Positions 9,831-18,458 of a DNA stretch of 64,000 bases are shown here, one piece after another. The DNA lies in contig NZ_AEEC02000002.1 in the NCBI RefSeq assembly GCF_000300975.2, positions 186,001-250,000 of the forward strand, read 5' to 3'. A program made the translations under genes and the position numbers. The notes under the pieces are model-generated. The model saw only the letters and a list, made by a program, of their open reading frames with translations. It was not told the origin of the DNA and ran no database searches. Position 1 is the first letter of the stretch; every line of letters starts with the position of its first letter. Origin of the DNA: Herbaspirillum frisingense GSF30. Lineage in GTDB: Bacteria > Pseudomonadota > Gammaproteobacteria > Burkholderiales > Burkholderiaceae_D.

Positions 9831-11375
9831 ATGAAAGCCATCATGAATATGAAAATTGGGACAAAGCTGGCGGCTGGCTTTGGCTCGTTACTGATGTTGA
9901 TGGTGATCCTTGCCGCAATCGCTTGGGCCAGCCTGAATTCGGTTACTACTGCTATGGAGAGGGGTAACGACGTGCAGGTTGATAAGTTGGGGCCAATTTA
10001 CGTGATGCGTGAAGCACTTGGCCAGACTGGCTTAGCCGCCCGTAACGCATACATCTTCAAATCCGATAGCGACGCACAAAAGGAGCTCGCTATCGTCGAT
10101 CAGCAAAAGGAAATATACCTTGCTGCGCTCAAGGAACTACGGACCACCATGGCTGAGAACAAGGAGTTCGAGGCGGTCAGCAAAGGTTTACTTCAGATGG
10201 CTGAAGAATTGCGGCGCCCGCGTGCTTATCGCGAAGCTGGCAAGATGAGTGAATATGGGGACTTCCTGGTTCATGAGTGCAGTCCATTGCGCCGCCAGAT
10301 TGTTGCTGACATGGACCTGTTATTGGCCCGAGTTAAGCGCGAAGCCGATGTCGCGCGAACGAGCGCCAGTCAGACCTCAGACCATTCGCGCGCAGTGATC
10401 TTGACTTTAGCCAGCATCGCACTCGTCGCCAGCACCGCCATCGCGCTCCTCATTACAAAGGGCTTGCTTAAACAGCTCGGCGGCGAACCTAGTTACGCGG
10501 CGGAGATAGCGGCCAAAATTGCGAGCGGCGATCTCTCAATTGAGGTTCGCACCAAGCAAGGCGATAGCACTAGCCTCTTGTTTGCAATTCGAACCATGCG
10601 CGAAAGCTTGGCATCAATCGTCACGCGCGTTCGAGCCGGCACAAGCAATATCGAAACTGCCGCAACCGAAATCGCTACCGGAAATCATGACCTGTCACGC
10701 CGCACCGAAGAGCAAGCGGGGTCTTTGGAGGAAACCGCTGCCGCGATGGAAGAACTTACTTCCACCGTTAAGCAAAATGCTGATAACGCGCGGCAGGCTA
10801 ATGACCTGGCCGCATCCGCGTCGGCGATTGCGAGCGAAGGCGGCGTTGTTGTCGATCAGGTTATTTCAACAATGAGTCAAATCAATGACTCCTCTAAGAA
10901 AGTGGTGGACATCATTAGCGTGATTGACGGCATTGCATTTCAGACCAATATCCTAGCGCTCAATGCAGCGGTGGAAGCGGCACGCGCGGGTGAGCAAGGC
11001 AGAGGCTTCGCGGTGGTCGCCAGTGAGGTGCGCAGCTTAGCGCAACGGAGTGCCGCCGCTGCGAAAGAGATTAAGGTTCTGATTGGAGATTCGGTCCAGA
11101 AAGTGGAGACTGGTAGTCAACTGGTGACACAAGCGGGCCAAACTATCGGAGATATTGTGGAAAGCGTTAAACGGGTCACAGCCGTGGTATCAGAAATATC
11201 CGCAGCGAGTATCGAGCAAAGTGAAGGTATTGGTCAGGTCAACATGGCTATCAACCAGATGGATAACGTCACACAGCAGAATGCAGCTCTTGTAGAAGAA
11301 GCTACTGCCGCAGCTCAATCTCTGCAGCTAGAGTCCGTAGACCTTTCCAAAGTGGTCGCCACATTCAAAATCTAG
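9831..11375 (+). CDS. Methyl-accepting chemotaxis protein
   Basis: A 514-aa transmembrane chemoreceptor. An N-terminal membrane helix (about 13-35), a periplasmic helical region of about 150 residues resembling a four-helix-bundle ligand domain, a second membrane helix (about 189-213), a HAMP region, then the signalling domain with the nearly invariant hairpin tip [21 protein letters not shown] near residue 370, the contact site for CheA and CheW. The C-terminus lacks an NWETF-type CheR/CheB tether. The ligand cannot be read from sequence. It stands alone after the glucan synthase gene and has AAAGGA before the start. It lies inside the probable island, unlike the second receptor at 16367-17890. 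Confidence 0.93.
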   Translation: MKAIMNMKIGTKLAAGFGSLLMLMVILAAIAWASLNSVTTAMERGNDVQVDKLGPIYVMREALGQTGLAARNAYIFKSDSDAQKELAIVDQQKEIYLAALKELRTTMAENKEFEAVSKGLLQMAEELRRPRAYREAGKMSEYGDFLVHECSPLRRQIVADMDLLLARVKREADVARTSASQTSDHSRAVILTLASIALVASTAIALLITKGLLKQLGGEPSYAAEIAAKIASGDLSIEVRTKQGDSTSLLFAIRTMRESLASIVTRVRAGTSNIETAATEIATGNHDLSRRTEEQAGSLEETAAAMEELTSTVKQNADNARQANDLAASASAIASEGGVVVDQVISTMSQINDSSKKVVDIISVIDGIAFQTNILALNAAVEAARAGEQGRGFAVVASEVRSLAQRSAAAAKEIKVLIGDSVQKVETGSQLVTQAGQTIGDIVESVKRVTAVVSEISAASIEQSEGIGQVNMAINQMDNVTQQNAALVEEATAAAQSLQLESVDLSKVVATFKI

Positions 11376-11439
11376 GCCCGTTCCATAGTCTCAGGCGCCA
11401 CATTGATAGCGCCGCCAATTTACTCAGCGAAAGATTCAA

Positions 11440-11649
11440 ATGGAAATTGACCCCATCAAACAGTTATCTTCTGACGACATGGCTCTGCTCCTGAAGGCGA
11501 TGGAAAAGCTCAAAGACGACTTGCATGAACTGTCGCAAGCTTTGGATCAAGTGGCCTTCGAAATGGAAGAGGAAGAAGCGCAGAAATTTGAACAGGTGGT
11601 TTTAGATACTATCAGCAAGATCAAAAGACAAATACAACAGTTCCATTAA
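11440..11649 (+). CDS. Small acidic helical protein, 69 aa
   Basis: Not recognised. The product is highly charged, with heptad-like leucine spacing and an EEEE stretch, so it is probably an amphipathic helix or short coiled coil in the cytoplasm. It starts 64 bases after the chemoreceptor stop and may be cotranscribed with it. The ribosome binding site is weak (GCGAAAGA). An accessory role in chemotaxis would be a guess from position only. Confidence 0.45.
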   Translation: MEIDPIKQLSSDDMALLLKAMEKLKDDLHELSQALDQVAFEMEEEEAQKFEQVVLDTISKIKRQIQQFH

Positions 11650-11659
11650 AAGAAGGCTA

Positions 11660-11932
11660 ATGTCCATACGGAGTTTTCGAGAAGCATTAATAGCATCTAC
11701 CGCCATATCGCTTCTAAGTGCGATCTCACAACACACTGGAGCGGCGACAGCTTCCGCAAGCTTGACCGTGTCAGCGATTGTGACAATCACTTGTCGCGTG
11801 ACCCAAGATCCAGTGCGCCCCACGATAGCTTGGAGTATATGCACTAGTGGCACGGAATTTGCCACTTTAGGGCCCAGCTCCTACATTGCGACGATCCAAA
11901 GAACTGAACGCGGAGCCATAGTGATTTTCTGA
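11660..11932 (+). CDS. Small secreted protein, 90 aa
   Basis: Starts 10 bases after the preceding small gene with an AGAAGG ribosome binding site, so it is likely cotranscribed. Residues 1-28 look like a Sec signal peptide (basic start, hydrophobic stretch, cleavage near the Gly-Ala-Ala-Thr run). The mature part is Thr/Ser/Val-rich with two cysteines, and its first 20 residues loosely resemble the start of spore-coat-U-type pilin domains, but it is much shorter than that family (about 150 aa), so the link is weak. Could be a truncated remnant. Confidence 0.4.
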   Translation: MSIRSFREALIASTAISLLSAISQHTGAATASASLTVSAIVTITCRVTQDPVRPTIAWSICTSGTEFATLGPSSYIATIQRTERGAIVIF

Positions 11933-12074
11933 GAGGATCTTTATCGGATCGGCGCCAAGTGAAAGCCCTCGCGCTGAATTCAAGCGCTTATCGAAAGGGC
12001 TCCTTGAATAGCAATTGGTTGATAACGTTGCGACAGCTCTTGGTCGAAAGCGGAAAATCTTGAGCAGCTCATTT

Positions 12075-12650
12075 TTAGCTACGCGTCAAGACGGCATCAA
12101 AATAGTGGTTACCGCCCTTGTCGACATACACATTCCTAAGAAGCATACCTGCCGTATTCAGCATGTGCCTGTACTCCACTTCTCCTAGTGATAACGATAG
12201 CTGCCCTGTTTGAATGTCTTTCCACTCACATTGGGTGCGTGGGGTGCTAAATAAGAAGCGCCCACCTGGTCGAAGAGCTTGTCCGACCTTGTCAATCATC
12301 CGTCGCTGATCACTCGCAGAAAGAAGGAAAAGAAGTCCGACGGCGACCGCGCCGTCAAACTTTCGGTCAAAAAGTGTGCTGCTCTGAATCGTTTCACAAC
12401 GTGCACGCGCTTGGGGAAATCGTTGGCAAAACATCGCTAGAAGTGTCGGGGAGGCATCGATCCCAAAGACAGTAAAGCCGGCATTGATTAACGCTTGAGA
12501 AATTGGCACACCTGATCCGCAACCAATATCCACCACCTCACTGCCCGGCTTAAGGCCGTTAGCCCACTGCCGCACGATCTCACCCCCAACACTGGATCGA
12601 GCGGCGGCAAATTCTGAAGCAACTGCTTCCCAGGTCTTTGCATTGTCCAT
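12075..12650 (-). CDS. Class I SAM-dependent methyltransferase
   Basis: 191 aa, soluble. The motif VVDIGCGSGVP near residues 39-49 is the glycine-rich SAM-binding loop (motif I), followed by an acidic residue at the end of strand two (FGIDAS) and a late motif around ALRPGGRFLFS. It matches the general methyltransferase_11/25 fold, usual for small-molecule methylation. The substrate cannot be inferred. It is the last gene of a minus-strand series in the accessory region and directly follows a truncated glyoxalase-fold gene, separated by a hairpin. Confidence 0.85.
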   Translation of the reverse strand: MDNAKTWEAVASEFAAARSSVGGEIVRQWANGLKPGSEVVDIGCGSGVPISQALINAGFTVFGIDASPTLLAMFCQRFPQARARCETIQSSTLFDRKFDGAVAVGLLFLLSASDQRRMIDKVGQALRPGGRFLFSTPRTQCEWKDIQTGQLSLSLGEVEYRHMLNTAGMLLRNVYVDKGGNHYFDAVLTRS

Positions 12651-12683
12651 TTATGATTTCTCTGGCTTGACATGCACACACAT

Positions 12684-12713
12684 AACGGCGGCTTCTGTCC
12701 GACAGGCGCCGTT
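12684..12713. repeat. Nested inverted repeat between two small genes
   Basis: Outer arms AACGGCG (12684-12690) and CGCCGTT (12707-12713) enclose an inner stem CTGTC/GACAG (12695-12699, 12701-12705). The stop codon of the upstream truncated gene lies in one outer arm. No T-run follows on the minus strand, so it is not a standard terminator; it may stabilise or process the transcript. Confidence 0.5.
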
Positions 12714-13017
12714 AATTGCTCTCGGCGTCAGTAGTGAAAACGATTCGATTACCAAATGGGTCCAGAATCGACATATCTCGGCTGCCCCAGGGAGTTGCCT
12801 GGACCTCAGGAAAATATCCCGTATATGGACGGCCTTTCATGGATTGAGAACTTAATTTACTTACACAGACGACGCCGATTCGCACTCTGCCCGCAACTGG
12901 CAGAATTCGGGCGTTCGGAGCAGTATAGACCTCTGCAGTATGGGAAAAGCTGCGAACAGTCACCACATTCGGGAGACCACCCGAAGCGGACATAGCTCTT
13001 AATAGCTTGGTGGACAA
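12712..13017 (-). pseudogene. Truncated glyoxalase/bleomycin-resistance (VOC) protein
   Basis: 101 codons. The C-terminal 45 residues, with TPWGSRDM..DPFGNRIVF as in the family, match the end of glyoxalase-superfamily (VOC fold) proteins of about 120 aa. The N-terminal part of this frame (residues 1-45) does not look like the family's first beta-alpha-beta unit and lacks its metal ligand region. The start falls just upstream of the neighbouring gene's end at 13029, leaving no room for the missing part. I read it as a decayed or frameshifted gene whose 3' half survives. Neighbours are a methyltransferase and an unknown protein, all minus strand. Confidence 0.55.
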
Positions 13018-13028
13018 AAAGACTGATC

Positions 13029-13676
13029 TTAGAGGCTTGGTTCAGTTCTCGGGTCACCCACAACCTCTTCATCTTTGTACGCGGCCTCAAGTACTTCCCG
13101 TCCCATCTTAATCTGATCGACCGATGCAAGGGTGGTAATGCCGGGAAACGCACGTCCTACGTGCTTCAATTTCGATTGTGCATCAGGATTATCTGCAATC
13201 TTTTCTGGAAACACGGCGACAAACCATGCCTGAAAGACCTGCGCCTCTATGGGGCCGCCTCTCCGATACCGTAAATAGTCTTCCACTGCTAGAAATAGCA
13301 AAGCCTGTACGTTGGATACACTCAGTTCAACGGAGCTACCAGGGTCCGGGTCTTGGTTGGCGTGTTTGAAGAAATTTCGACAGGGCTCATTTATGTAATA
13401 TTTCAGTGTGTGCCCCGCCTGCAAGCTCTCACGTGCCTCCTTTGAGAAGCTTTCTACATTTGCTTTTTCACATAGTGCATCGATGACCTCCCATGCATTC
13501 GAGGCTAGGGAGTACACAGAGACAAAGTCACCGCCGTCAAAGAAAAGGCGAATTGCTGTAACAAGCTGCCTACGGGCACTGTCAAGTTTGGTTACGCGCA
13601 TGTGCTCTTCGTCAGAAATGTATAAAGGTTCACTCTTGGCCGATACCGGTCTGCGACTGAAATCCATGCACGACAC
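13029..13676 (-). CDS. Conserved hypothetical protein with HEPN-like RNFFKH motif
   Basis: 215 aa, soluble and mostly helical by composition. The frame starts with GTG at 13676; an internal ATG at 13601 (residue 26) preceded by GAAGAG is an equally good start. Residues 100-105 are RNFFKH, fitting the Rx4-6H pattern that forms the RNase site in HEPN-domain proteins, and it lies after a long helical stretch as expected. This is a pattern match, not a proven domain. I know of similar hypothetical proteins but no function. It sits between an HNH endonuclease and a VOC fragment near the island edge, where defence or toxin genes often gather. Confidence 0.65.
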   Translation of the reverse strand: MSCMDFSRRPVSAKSEPLYISDEEHMRVTKLDSARRQLVTAIRLFFDGGDFVSVYSLASNAWEVIDALCEKANVESFSKEARESLQAGHTLKYYINEPCRNFFKHANQDPDPGSSVELSVSNVQALLFLAVEDYLRYRRGGPIEAQVFQAWFVAVFPEKIADNPDAQSKLKHVGRAFPGITTLASVDQIKMGREVLEAAYKDEEVVGDPRTEPSL

Positions 13677-13816
13677 TTGAGCACATGCTTACCGATTTGA
13701 ATGGCAGGTCGAGAATGTAGCAATCACGTCTCATTAAGCCGTATGGTGAAGAGAAGAAAGTCAGCTGCTACTCGCAAAAAATTGGACGCTGACATCACAT
13801 AGTATTGCAAGCCGGA

Positions 13817-14521
13817 TTACCCATTTTTGAATTCCTCTGCTCGATGGTGAGCCATGTATTTCTCGTGCTCGGGCCTCAGTTCGATCTTCATCGAAGGCAC
13901 GATTCCAAGTTTGGCTGCATCGGAGAGAAGAGGAGAAAGGCGGATGTACCCCTTTTTCTCGAAGGTAATAAAGCCTTTGTCGAACGCCTTGTCTAGGTTT
14001 GGCGAAAGCAGCAATCCGTTCCACGGATCCAATCGCTCACTGTTCGTCGATTTTTTCCACGGTTTGATATGAGACGCGACAAGAAGACTGGTGTCGCTGA
14101 ATCCCGTAACAGCACAGCGGGCCCAATGTAGCAATACCTTTTCTCGGAATGCGCCTTGCCCAATTCTAGATTTTATTAAAGCCGTTTTCTCGGTCAATGT
14201 CGTGGTGGTGTCGCTGATGATCTGTTCAAGATCGATTTGTACATCGTCGCTCCCATTGCCCGTTAGGTATTCAGAGAACTTCGACAAAGTAGCGCTGTAC
14301 ATGTGATGCCCACGAGCGTTTCTTTCTTTGAAAATGGGCAGTTTCTGGATGTCTCGGGAAAGGGCTTCAAAGTCTAAAGCATTGGTCGAGGCGCTCAGCG
14401 GGCCAGAGATCAAATCGTTGTCCATAGCCCATTCGGAGAGTACACCGCGGAGCGCACCGTCGTAGCTCCTCGCTGACGACTCTGACAGTCCTTTGTAAAT
14501 CATCCAGTCGTAGAAATTCAT
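13817..14521 (-). CDS. HNH endonuclease (HNH_2 type)
   Basis: 234 aa. The C-terminal half carries an HNH_2-type nuclease signature: CAVTGF, then ASHIKPW with the catalytic-type His, then DPWNGLLLSPNLDKAFD with the Asn and following His-equivalent region. Such domains occur in restriction-type and other accessory DNases. The N-terminal about 90 residues (FYDWMIYKGLSESSARSYDGAL) resemble the core-binding fold at the start of tyrosine recombinases, so it may bind DNA, but no recombinase catalytic domain follows. The ribosome binding site is weak. It is the outermost gene before the tRNA-Thr fragment. No partner methyltransferase of DNA type is adjacent. Confidence 0.8.
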   Translation of the reverse strand: MNFYDWMIYKGLSESSARSYDGALRGVLSEWAMDNDLISGPLSASTNALDFEALSRDIQKLPIFKERNARGHHMYSATLSKFSEYLTGNGSDDVQIDLEQIISDTTTTLTEKTALIKSRIGQGAFREKVLLHWARCAVTGFSDTSLLVASHIKPWKKSTNSERLDPWNGLLLSPNLDKAFDKGFITFEKKGYIRLSPLLSDAAKLGIVPSMKIELRPEHEKYMAHHRAEEFKNG

Positions 14522-14588
14522 GTTCTAAGAGAATCGGGTTAGACCCGATCATTCTGACACGGTGTTAGGTAGAGAACAATCTACCACT

Positions 14589-14615
14589 ATGTCCGCTCAT
14601 GCCGATTGCGGACAT
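14589..14615. repeat. 8-bp perfect inverted repeat
   Basis: ATGTCCGC (14589-14596) and GCGGACAT (14608-14615) with an 11-base loop, in the 250-base gene-free stretch between the HNH gene and the tRNA fragment. It could be a recombination-directionality or transcription element of the element end; no T-run follows. Confidence 0.4.
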
Positions 14616-14769
14616 CAGCGACTGTAACAAACATTCGCATCTGGAAATGAAAATTCCGCTTCGCAACTTTCAAGCGACCGAGGCCCAATAAGGGCTTGCG
14701 AGGTGCAAAATTTTTTGATTGCGAAGCAAAAGATGAGCTAAGTATTTGAAATGATTGGAATTCGCGCCG

Positions 14770-14816
14770 GACTTGTAATCAGGGGGTGGCGGGTTCAAGT
14801 CCTGCAGCCAGCACCA
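14770..14816 (+). other. 3' half of a tRNA-Thr(TGT) gene, probable att site
   Basis: The sequence contains the 3' side of a tRNA: anticodon loop CTTGTAA (anticodon TGT), a complete T arm (GCGGG/CCTGC around TTCAAGT), the acceptor 3' strand AGCCAGC and ACCA. The 5' half is missing: no GCTGGCT acceptor strand or D arm lies upstream, where AT-rich DNA abuts the anticodon stem. Bases GACTTGTAATCAG are the typical tRNA-Thr anticodon arm. A native-looking terminator follows at once. This is what remains at the far end (attR) of an element that integrated at the anticodon arm of tRNA-Thr. Confidence 0.75.
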
Positions 14817-14822
14817 GTATCT

Positions 14823-14856
14823 AAAAGGCTCTCCGACCGGAGAGCCTTTTTATTTT
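14823..14856 (+). terminator. Rho-independent terminator after the tRNA fragment
   Basis: A 12-bp stem AAAAGGCTCTCC (14823-14834) / GGAGAGCCTTTT (14839-14850) with loop GACC and a T-rich tail. Its place six bases after the CCA end suggests it is the original terminator of the tRNA-Thr gene. Confidence 0.85.
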
Positions 14857-15086
14857 GCTTCGCCATTCCGGCTCTTTCCCTGCCGACATCCTGTCAAGTC
14901 GACTGCGCATAGCTTAATAGGCATATCCAAAGCCGAATCTACGGCACGCCGTAACCGCGCAATTCTCCTCCACATGAAGCGGGAAGAAAATCCATCAATA
15001 CGTAGCAGTGAGTGGGGTGATGAAAAATCTACCCCGCACTTTTCACGAGGCGGCCGGTTGTGGTCGTTGCGGGTGTTATGCCGGTA

Positions 15087-15776
15087 TCAGAAGGTGTAGC
15101 GCATACCTACGCGTAGAACAGGGTACATGCGATAGCCGCGCAGCTTGTCATTGAGCTTGATGTTTTCGGTAGCGATGTCCGATGCCAGTTGTGCGCAACC
15201 GGCTGAACCCAGCGTGCAATTCGTGCTGTCGATCGAGGTACTTGCGCGCCCCTGGAACATCACCCCCGCATCCGCTGTGAACCCCCAGCCTTTGTCAGGT
15301 GCGGTCGCATTGCCATAGCCGAGGCCTAGATAGGGCGCATATTTCTTGAACGCGACATTGCCGTGGATCTTGCCAACCAGGTTTGCGGAATAGTCAGTAC
15401 CGTTTAGCTGGTAGTTATTGTTTTCATCAGGCTTGCCTTCGATGTCAACGGTGTTGCGGTTATAAATCGCACCAGCAGTCAAGCGAAAGCCGTTCTCGAA
15501 CGGGAACCAATCCATCAACGCATCAAAGGTGCGGAGCTTGGCACTGGCTTCACAACCAATACGATAAATGCGCGAGTAGAAAGAATAGTTAAAGTAGTTC
15601 GCACCAACCCGGGCATTGAGGGTGGGCGTGATCGGCACACTGACGTGTATTCCCGCGCCAGTGGTACCGACCTCGGTGCTGAGACCAAGGTTGATTGCAT
15701 ATGCCTCTCCAGTCGAAATCGCAGCCAGCACGACAAGCAGAAGAGCAGGTCGGATTAGTTTATTGTTGTTTGCCAC
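15087..15776 (-). CDS. Outer-membrane beta-barrel protein
   Basis: 229 aa. A signal peptide covers about residues 1-28 (positively charged start, hydrophobic core, cleavage after GEAYA). The rest alternates polar and aromatic/hydrophobic residues in short strands with aromatic girdle positions, and ends in Arg-Tyr-Thr-Phe, a C-terminal phenylalanine as recognised by the BAM machinery. Size suggests an 8-10-stranded barrel. Two cysteine-containing loops (CTLGSAGC) are unusual. Specific function unknown. It stands alone, is the first intact gene to the right of the tRNA fragment, and is therefore likely core chromosome. Confidence 0.8.
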   Translation of the reverse strand: MANNNKLIRPALLLVVLAAISTGEAYAINLGLSTEVGTTGAGIHVSVPITPTLNARVGANYFNYSFYSRIYRIGCEASAKLRTFDALMDWFPFENGFRLTAGAIYNRNTVDIEGKPDENNNYQLNGTDYSANLVGKIHGNVAFKKYAPYLGLGYGNATAPDKGWGFTADAGVMFQGRASTSIDSTNCTLGSAGCAQLASDIATENIKLNDKLRGYRMYPVLRVGMRYTF

Positions 15777-16000
15777 GGTAATCCCCCTTGTCGTTTTCTT
15801 TAGAACAGCCTTGGGGCAGTCTATTCAGAAAATTTTGTCTGAACGATCGGGGTCTTCCTGATGAGGCAACGTCAGCGATTGCATTTCAAATCGGCAGATT
15901 GCCGGGAGCTGGGAAATTTTCTGCAGTGTAGTTCTGTAATGACCCACTAAAAATCCAGCTCGGTGGATAACTCCGAGAGAAAGTCAAAACGAGCTAGGCC

Positions 16001-16196
16001 ATGAAAGAAGAATTCGCGGGTTTGGCAGCCAAGCGCAGCGGGACTGGCGACAGACGTGATCCAGGGTAAGACAACGGTAGCGGAGGTCGACCGGTCGTTT
16101 TATATCCCCCATGCGAGATCGAAGAATGGGGTAACGAGGGACTCAAAAAGATGGTAAATGCCCTTCGTGCCATACCACTTGGTGTGACTTTCAGCT
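16001..16196 (+). pseudogene. Decayed transposase N-terminal fragment
   Basis: Read with frame changes, this stretch gives VIQGKTTVAEVDRSF and, in another frame, a run resembling PPCEIEEWGNEGLKKM and NALRAIP. Together these follow the pattern of the helix-turn-helix start of certain insertion-sequence transposases (IQGKTTVAE..R...L.PSEIEEW...A..GM.NALRANP). At least two frameshifts break it and the rest of the element is absent. No inverted terminal repeats were identified. The 590 bases between the outer-membrane protein and the chemoreceptor contain nothing else that looks coding. Confidence 0.6.
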
Positions 16197-16275
16197 CATG
16201 GTGAAAGCCTTGCCTTCAAGCTGTGGGGCAGTTAGAGGCGACAAGAGACGGATTTCCTTAATCCGCTTGCACAGA

Positions 16276-16314
16276 GAATCGATCAGTTACCGCGCAACGG
16301 TAGCTGATCGATTC
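16276..16314. repeat. 17-bp hairpin downstream of chemoreceptor gene
   Basis: Arms 16276-16292 and 16298-16314 pair over 17 positions (one G-T wobble) around the loop CGCAA. It lies 52 bases beyond the stop of the minus-strand chemoreceptor. The base following it on the minus strand is only mildly T-rich, so it may be a weak terminator or a 3' stability element. Confidence 0.6.
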
Positions 16315-16366
16315 AACGAATCGCTGCGGTCAGCTTCATTACACCGCGTGCGTCCCGGTTCCTCGA

Positions 16367-17890
16367 TCACACAAGCTTACCCCCGCCCAGGCGAAATACG
16401 CTTACCGACTGTGCCAGTCGTCGCGCCTGTTCCTTCAATGCTTCGGTGGCGGCAGCGGCTTCTTCCACCAGGGCGGCGTTCTGTTGCGTCACAGTGTCCA
16501 TTTGCGCAATGGCTTGGTTGACCTGTTCGATCCCGGCTTCCTGCTCGCCGCTGGCGGCCGAGATTTCACTCATGATCTGGGTGACATTGCGTACGCTTGT
16601 TACCAGTTCCTCGATGGTCGATCCGGCGCTTCTGACCAGCCTGCTGCCGTCTTCCACCTTCTCGACCGAGTTGCCGATCAGCGCCTTGATTTCCTTTGCC
16701 GCTGTGGCCGAGCGTTGGGCCAAGGTGCGTACCTCCGAGGCCACCACCGCAAAGCCACGTCCCTGCTCACCGGCACGGGCTGCTTCCACCGCTGCATTGA
16801 GCGCGAGGATATTGGTCTGGAACGCGATGCCGTCGATGACAGAGATGATCTCCTCGATTTCGCGGGCAGAGGCCTGGATTTCGTCCATGGTGCTGACTAC
16901 GTCGGAAACCACCAGTCCGCTGCGCGACGCCACCTCGGAGACCGAGCCTGCCATCGCATTTGCCTGGCGCGCATGATCAGCGTTACGTCTCACGGTCGAA
17001 GTGATCTGCTCCATCGCCGCCGCCGTCTCTTCCAGCGAACTGGCCTGTTGCTCGGTGCGTGCGGAGAGATCGAGATTGCCACCAGCGATCTGCGTCGAGG
17101 CCGTGACGATGGTATCGCTGCCAGTGCGCACGCCACCGACCACGCGTTGCAGGCTGCTGTTCATATCCTTGAGTGCTTGCAGCAGTTCACCGGTCTCATC
17201 CTTGCGAGTGACTTCGATCCGGCTCCCAAGGTCACCCGCGGCGACGGTCTTGGCGATTCTTACTGCCTCGTGCACCGGTCGTGTGATCGAACGCGTTGCC
17301 AGCACCGCCAATAAGGCGGCTAGTGCCATCACCAGCGCACCGACGGCCAGGTCGATGGACTTGCCGGTACTGATGGCGTTGGAGATATCCCGGCCAGTAC
17401 CGTTGGCATTCTCGCGCGCGATCGCCAGCAAACCGGAAAAGCCTGCCGCCAATACCTTGTCAGCGCCACTGATGGAAGCATCGATTTCCGTCACGGAGGT
17501 AGCCGCTGACTTCATGCCTTGCGCCTTCGCTAATGCCTCTCGGTAATTTTTTTCGCCTGTAGCGATCTTCTGCAGCAGTTCATCTTCCTTGGGATTATCT
17601 ACGCCAAGCTTGCGGTACTCGATCATCAGCCGGTTGATGGCATCCATATCGGCCAGGAAGTGCTTGTCATAGTCCTTGCCGCGGACGACGTAGTTCTTGA
17701 AGTTCTGTACACCATCGCCTAGTTTGATGTAACCCTGGGTGGCATAGTCCTGCTTGCTCAGCACGGTGCCCGAAAAGTCTTCCCAGTGTCGTCCGATCTG
17801 GTTCAGGATCAGAATTGAAGCGACGATCAGGCTGCAGGCAAGCAGCGTGACCAGCATGAATGAACCACCGAGCCGCGTGCCGATTCTCAT
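16367..17890 (-). CDS. Methyl-accepting chemotaxis protein
   Basis: 507 aa chemoreceptor. Membrane helix at about 10-31, periplasmic domain of about 145 residues, second membrane helix around 176-200, HAMP, and a long cytoplasmic coiled coil whose tip ([23 protein letters not shown] near 351-372) binds CheA/CheW. Methylation-helix patterns (EEAAAA/EETAAA) flank it. No C-terminal NWETF pentapeptide. The ligand domain differs from that of the receptor at 9831-11375, so it should sense something else. It is monocistronic, with a 300-base divergent region to the DUF4148 gene. Confidence 0.94.
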   Translation of the reverse strand: MRIGTRLGGSFMLVTLLACSLIVASILILNQIGRHWEDFSGTVLSKQDYATQGYIKLGDGVQNFKNYVVRGKDYDKHFLADMDAINRLMIEYRKLGVDNPKEDELLQKIATGEKNYREALAKAQGMKSAATSVTEIDASISGADKVLAAGFSGLLAIARENANGTGRDISNAISTGKSIDLAVGALVMALAALLAVLATRSITRPVHEAVRIAKTVAAGDLGSRIEVTRKDETGELLQALKDMNSSLQRVVGGVRTGSDTIVTASTQIAGGNLDLSARTEQQASSLEETAAAMEQITSTVRRNADHARQANAMAGSVSEVASRSGLVVSDVVSTMDEIQASAREIEEIISVIDGIAFQTNILALNAAVEAARAGEQGRGFAVVASEVRTLAQRSATAAKEIKALIGNSVEKVEDGSRLVRSAGSTIEELVTSVRNVTQIMSEISAASGEQEAGIEQVNQAIAQMDTVTQQNAALVEEAAAATEALKEQARRLAQSVSVFRLGGGKLV

Positions 17891-18191
17891 ACCTGTTCCT
17901 TGAATAGTATTTATAGGATTACCAGATTCTGACCGCGATTAGCGACATGGAAAGGTAAGTGGAAGCGGTAAAAACCGGTTCAGCTCGCAATTTGATGATC
18001 TAACTGATGCTCTAACTGCTGCAAGACAGACAAGATTCGCGTGCACATTCTTTCAAGTGCCGCAATACAGCATTACCCGTTCACCGGTTTTTCTCTCCTG
18101 GCCGGACCGATAGACTTCTCGCATGAGAATGCAGCATTGATAAAGGATAAGCATAGGGCTATGTCCGCTTGCATTCACCGAGGAGTAGATC
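17891..18191. other. Divergent promoter region
   Basis: About 300 bases between a leftward chemoreceptor gene and a rightward DUF4148 gene. It must hold both promoters. The rightward gene has a strong ribosome binding site (GAGGAG near 18178). I see no clear operator or structured RNA. Confidence 0.35.
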
Positions 18192-18458
18192 ATGAGCAAC
18201 ATCACCATTCGTCATTGCGCGGTCGCCATTAGCTTGGCCTTGACCGCCTTCGCGGCCCATGCAGCCTACGCAGCCGACATCCCATCAGGTACATCTACCG
18301 AGCAGTCGGCGGTCAAGCGGGTTGCCAGCGTTACCGGCTCGCAAATTGCTGAAAAGGGATATACAGGGCTCACCCGCGAACAGGTCAGGGAAGACCTCAA
18401 GCGTTATCAGCGTGAGCACGCCAATCCTAGCTATGCAGAGTTGGTTTTCCTGCGCTGA
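18192..18458 (+). CDS. DUF4148 family exported protein
   Basis: 88 aa. Signal peptide at residues 1-28 (hydrophobic core, AHAAYAA cleavage region). The mature part holds the pattern GLTREQVREDLKRYQ, typical of DUF4148, a family of small periplasmic proteins common in Burkholderiales and of unknown role. A GAGGAG ribosome binding site precedes ATG. It is convergent with the type VI gene tssL 133 bases away and is probably not part of that cluster. Confidence 0.8.
   Translation: MSNITIRHCAVAISLALTAFAAHAAYAADIPSGTSTEQSAVKRVASVTGSQIAEKGYTGLTREQVREDLKRYQREHANPSYAELVFLR

Noticed and set aside
12684..12713. Possible integron attC site (inverted repeat holding a stop codon, several small same-strand genes around it)
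   Set aside because: Only 30 bases long, outer ends do not match RYYYAAC/GTTRRRY well, and no similar sites occur in the neighbouring gaps.
14740..14816. Complete tRNA gene
   Set aside because: No D arm and no complementary acceptor 5' strand upstream of the anticodon stem; only the 3' half exists.
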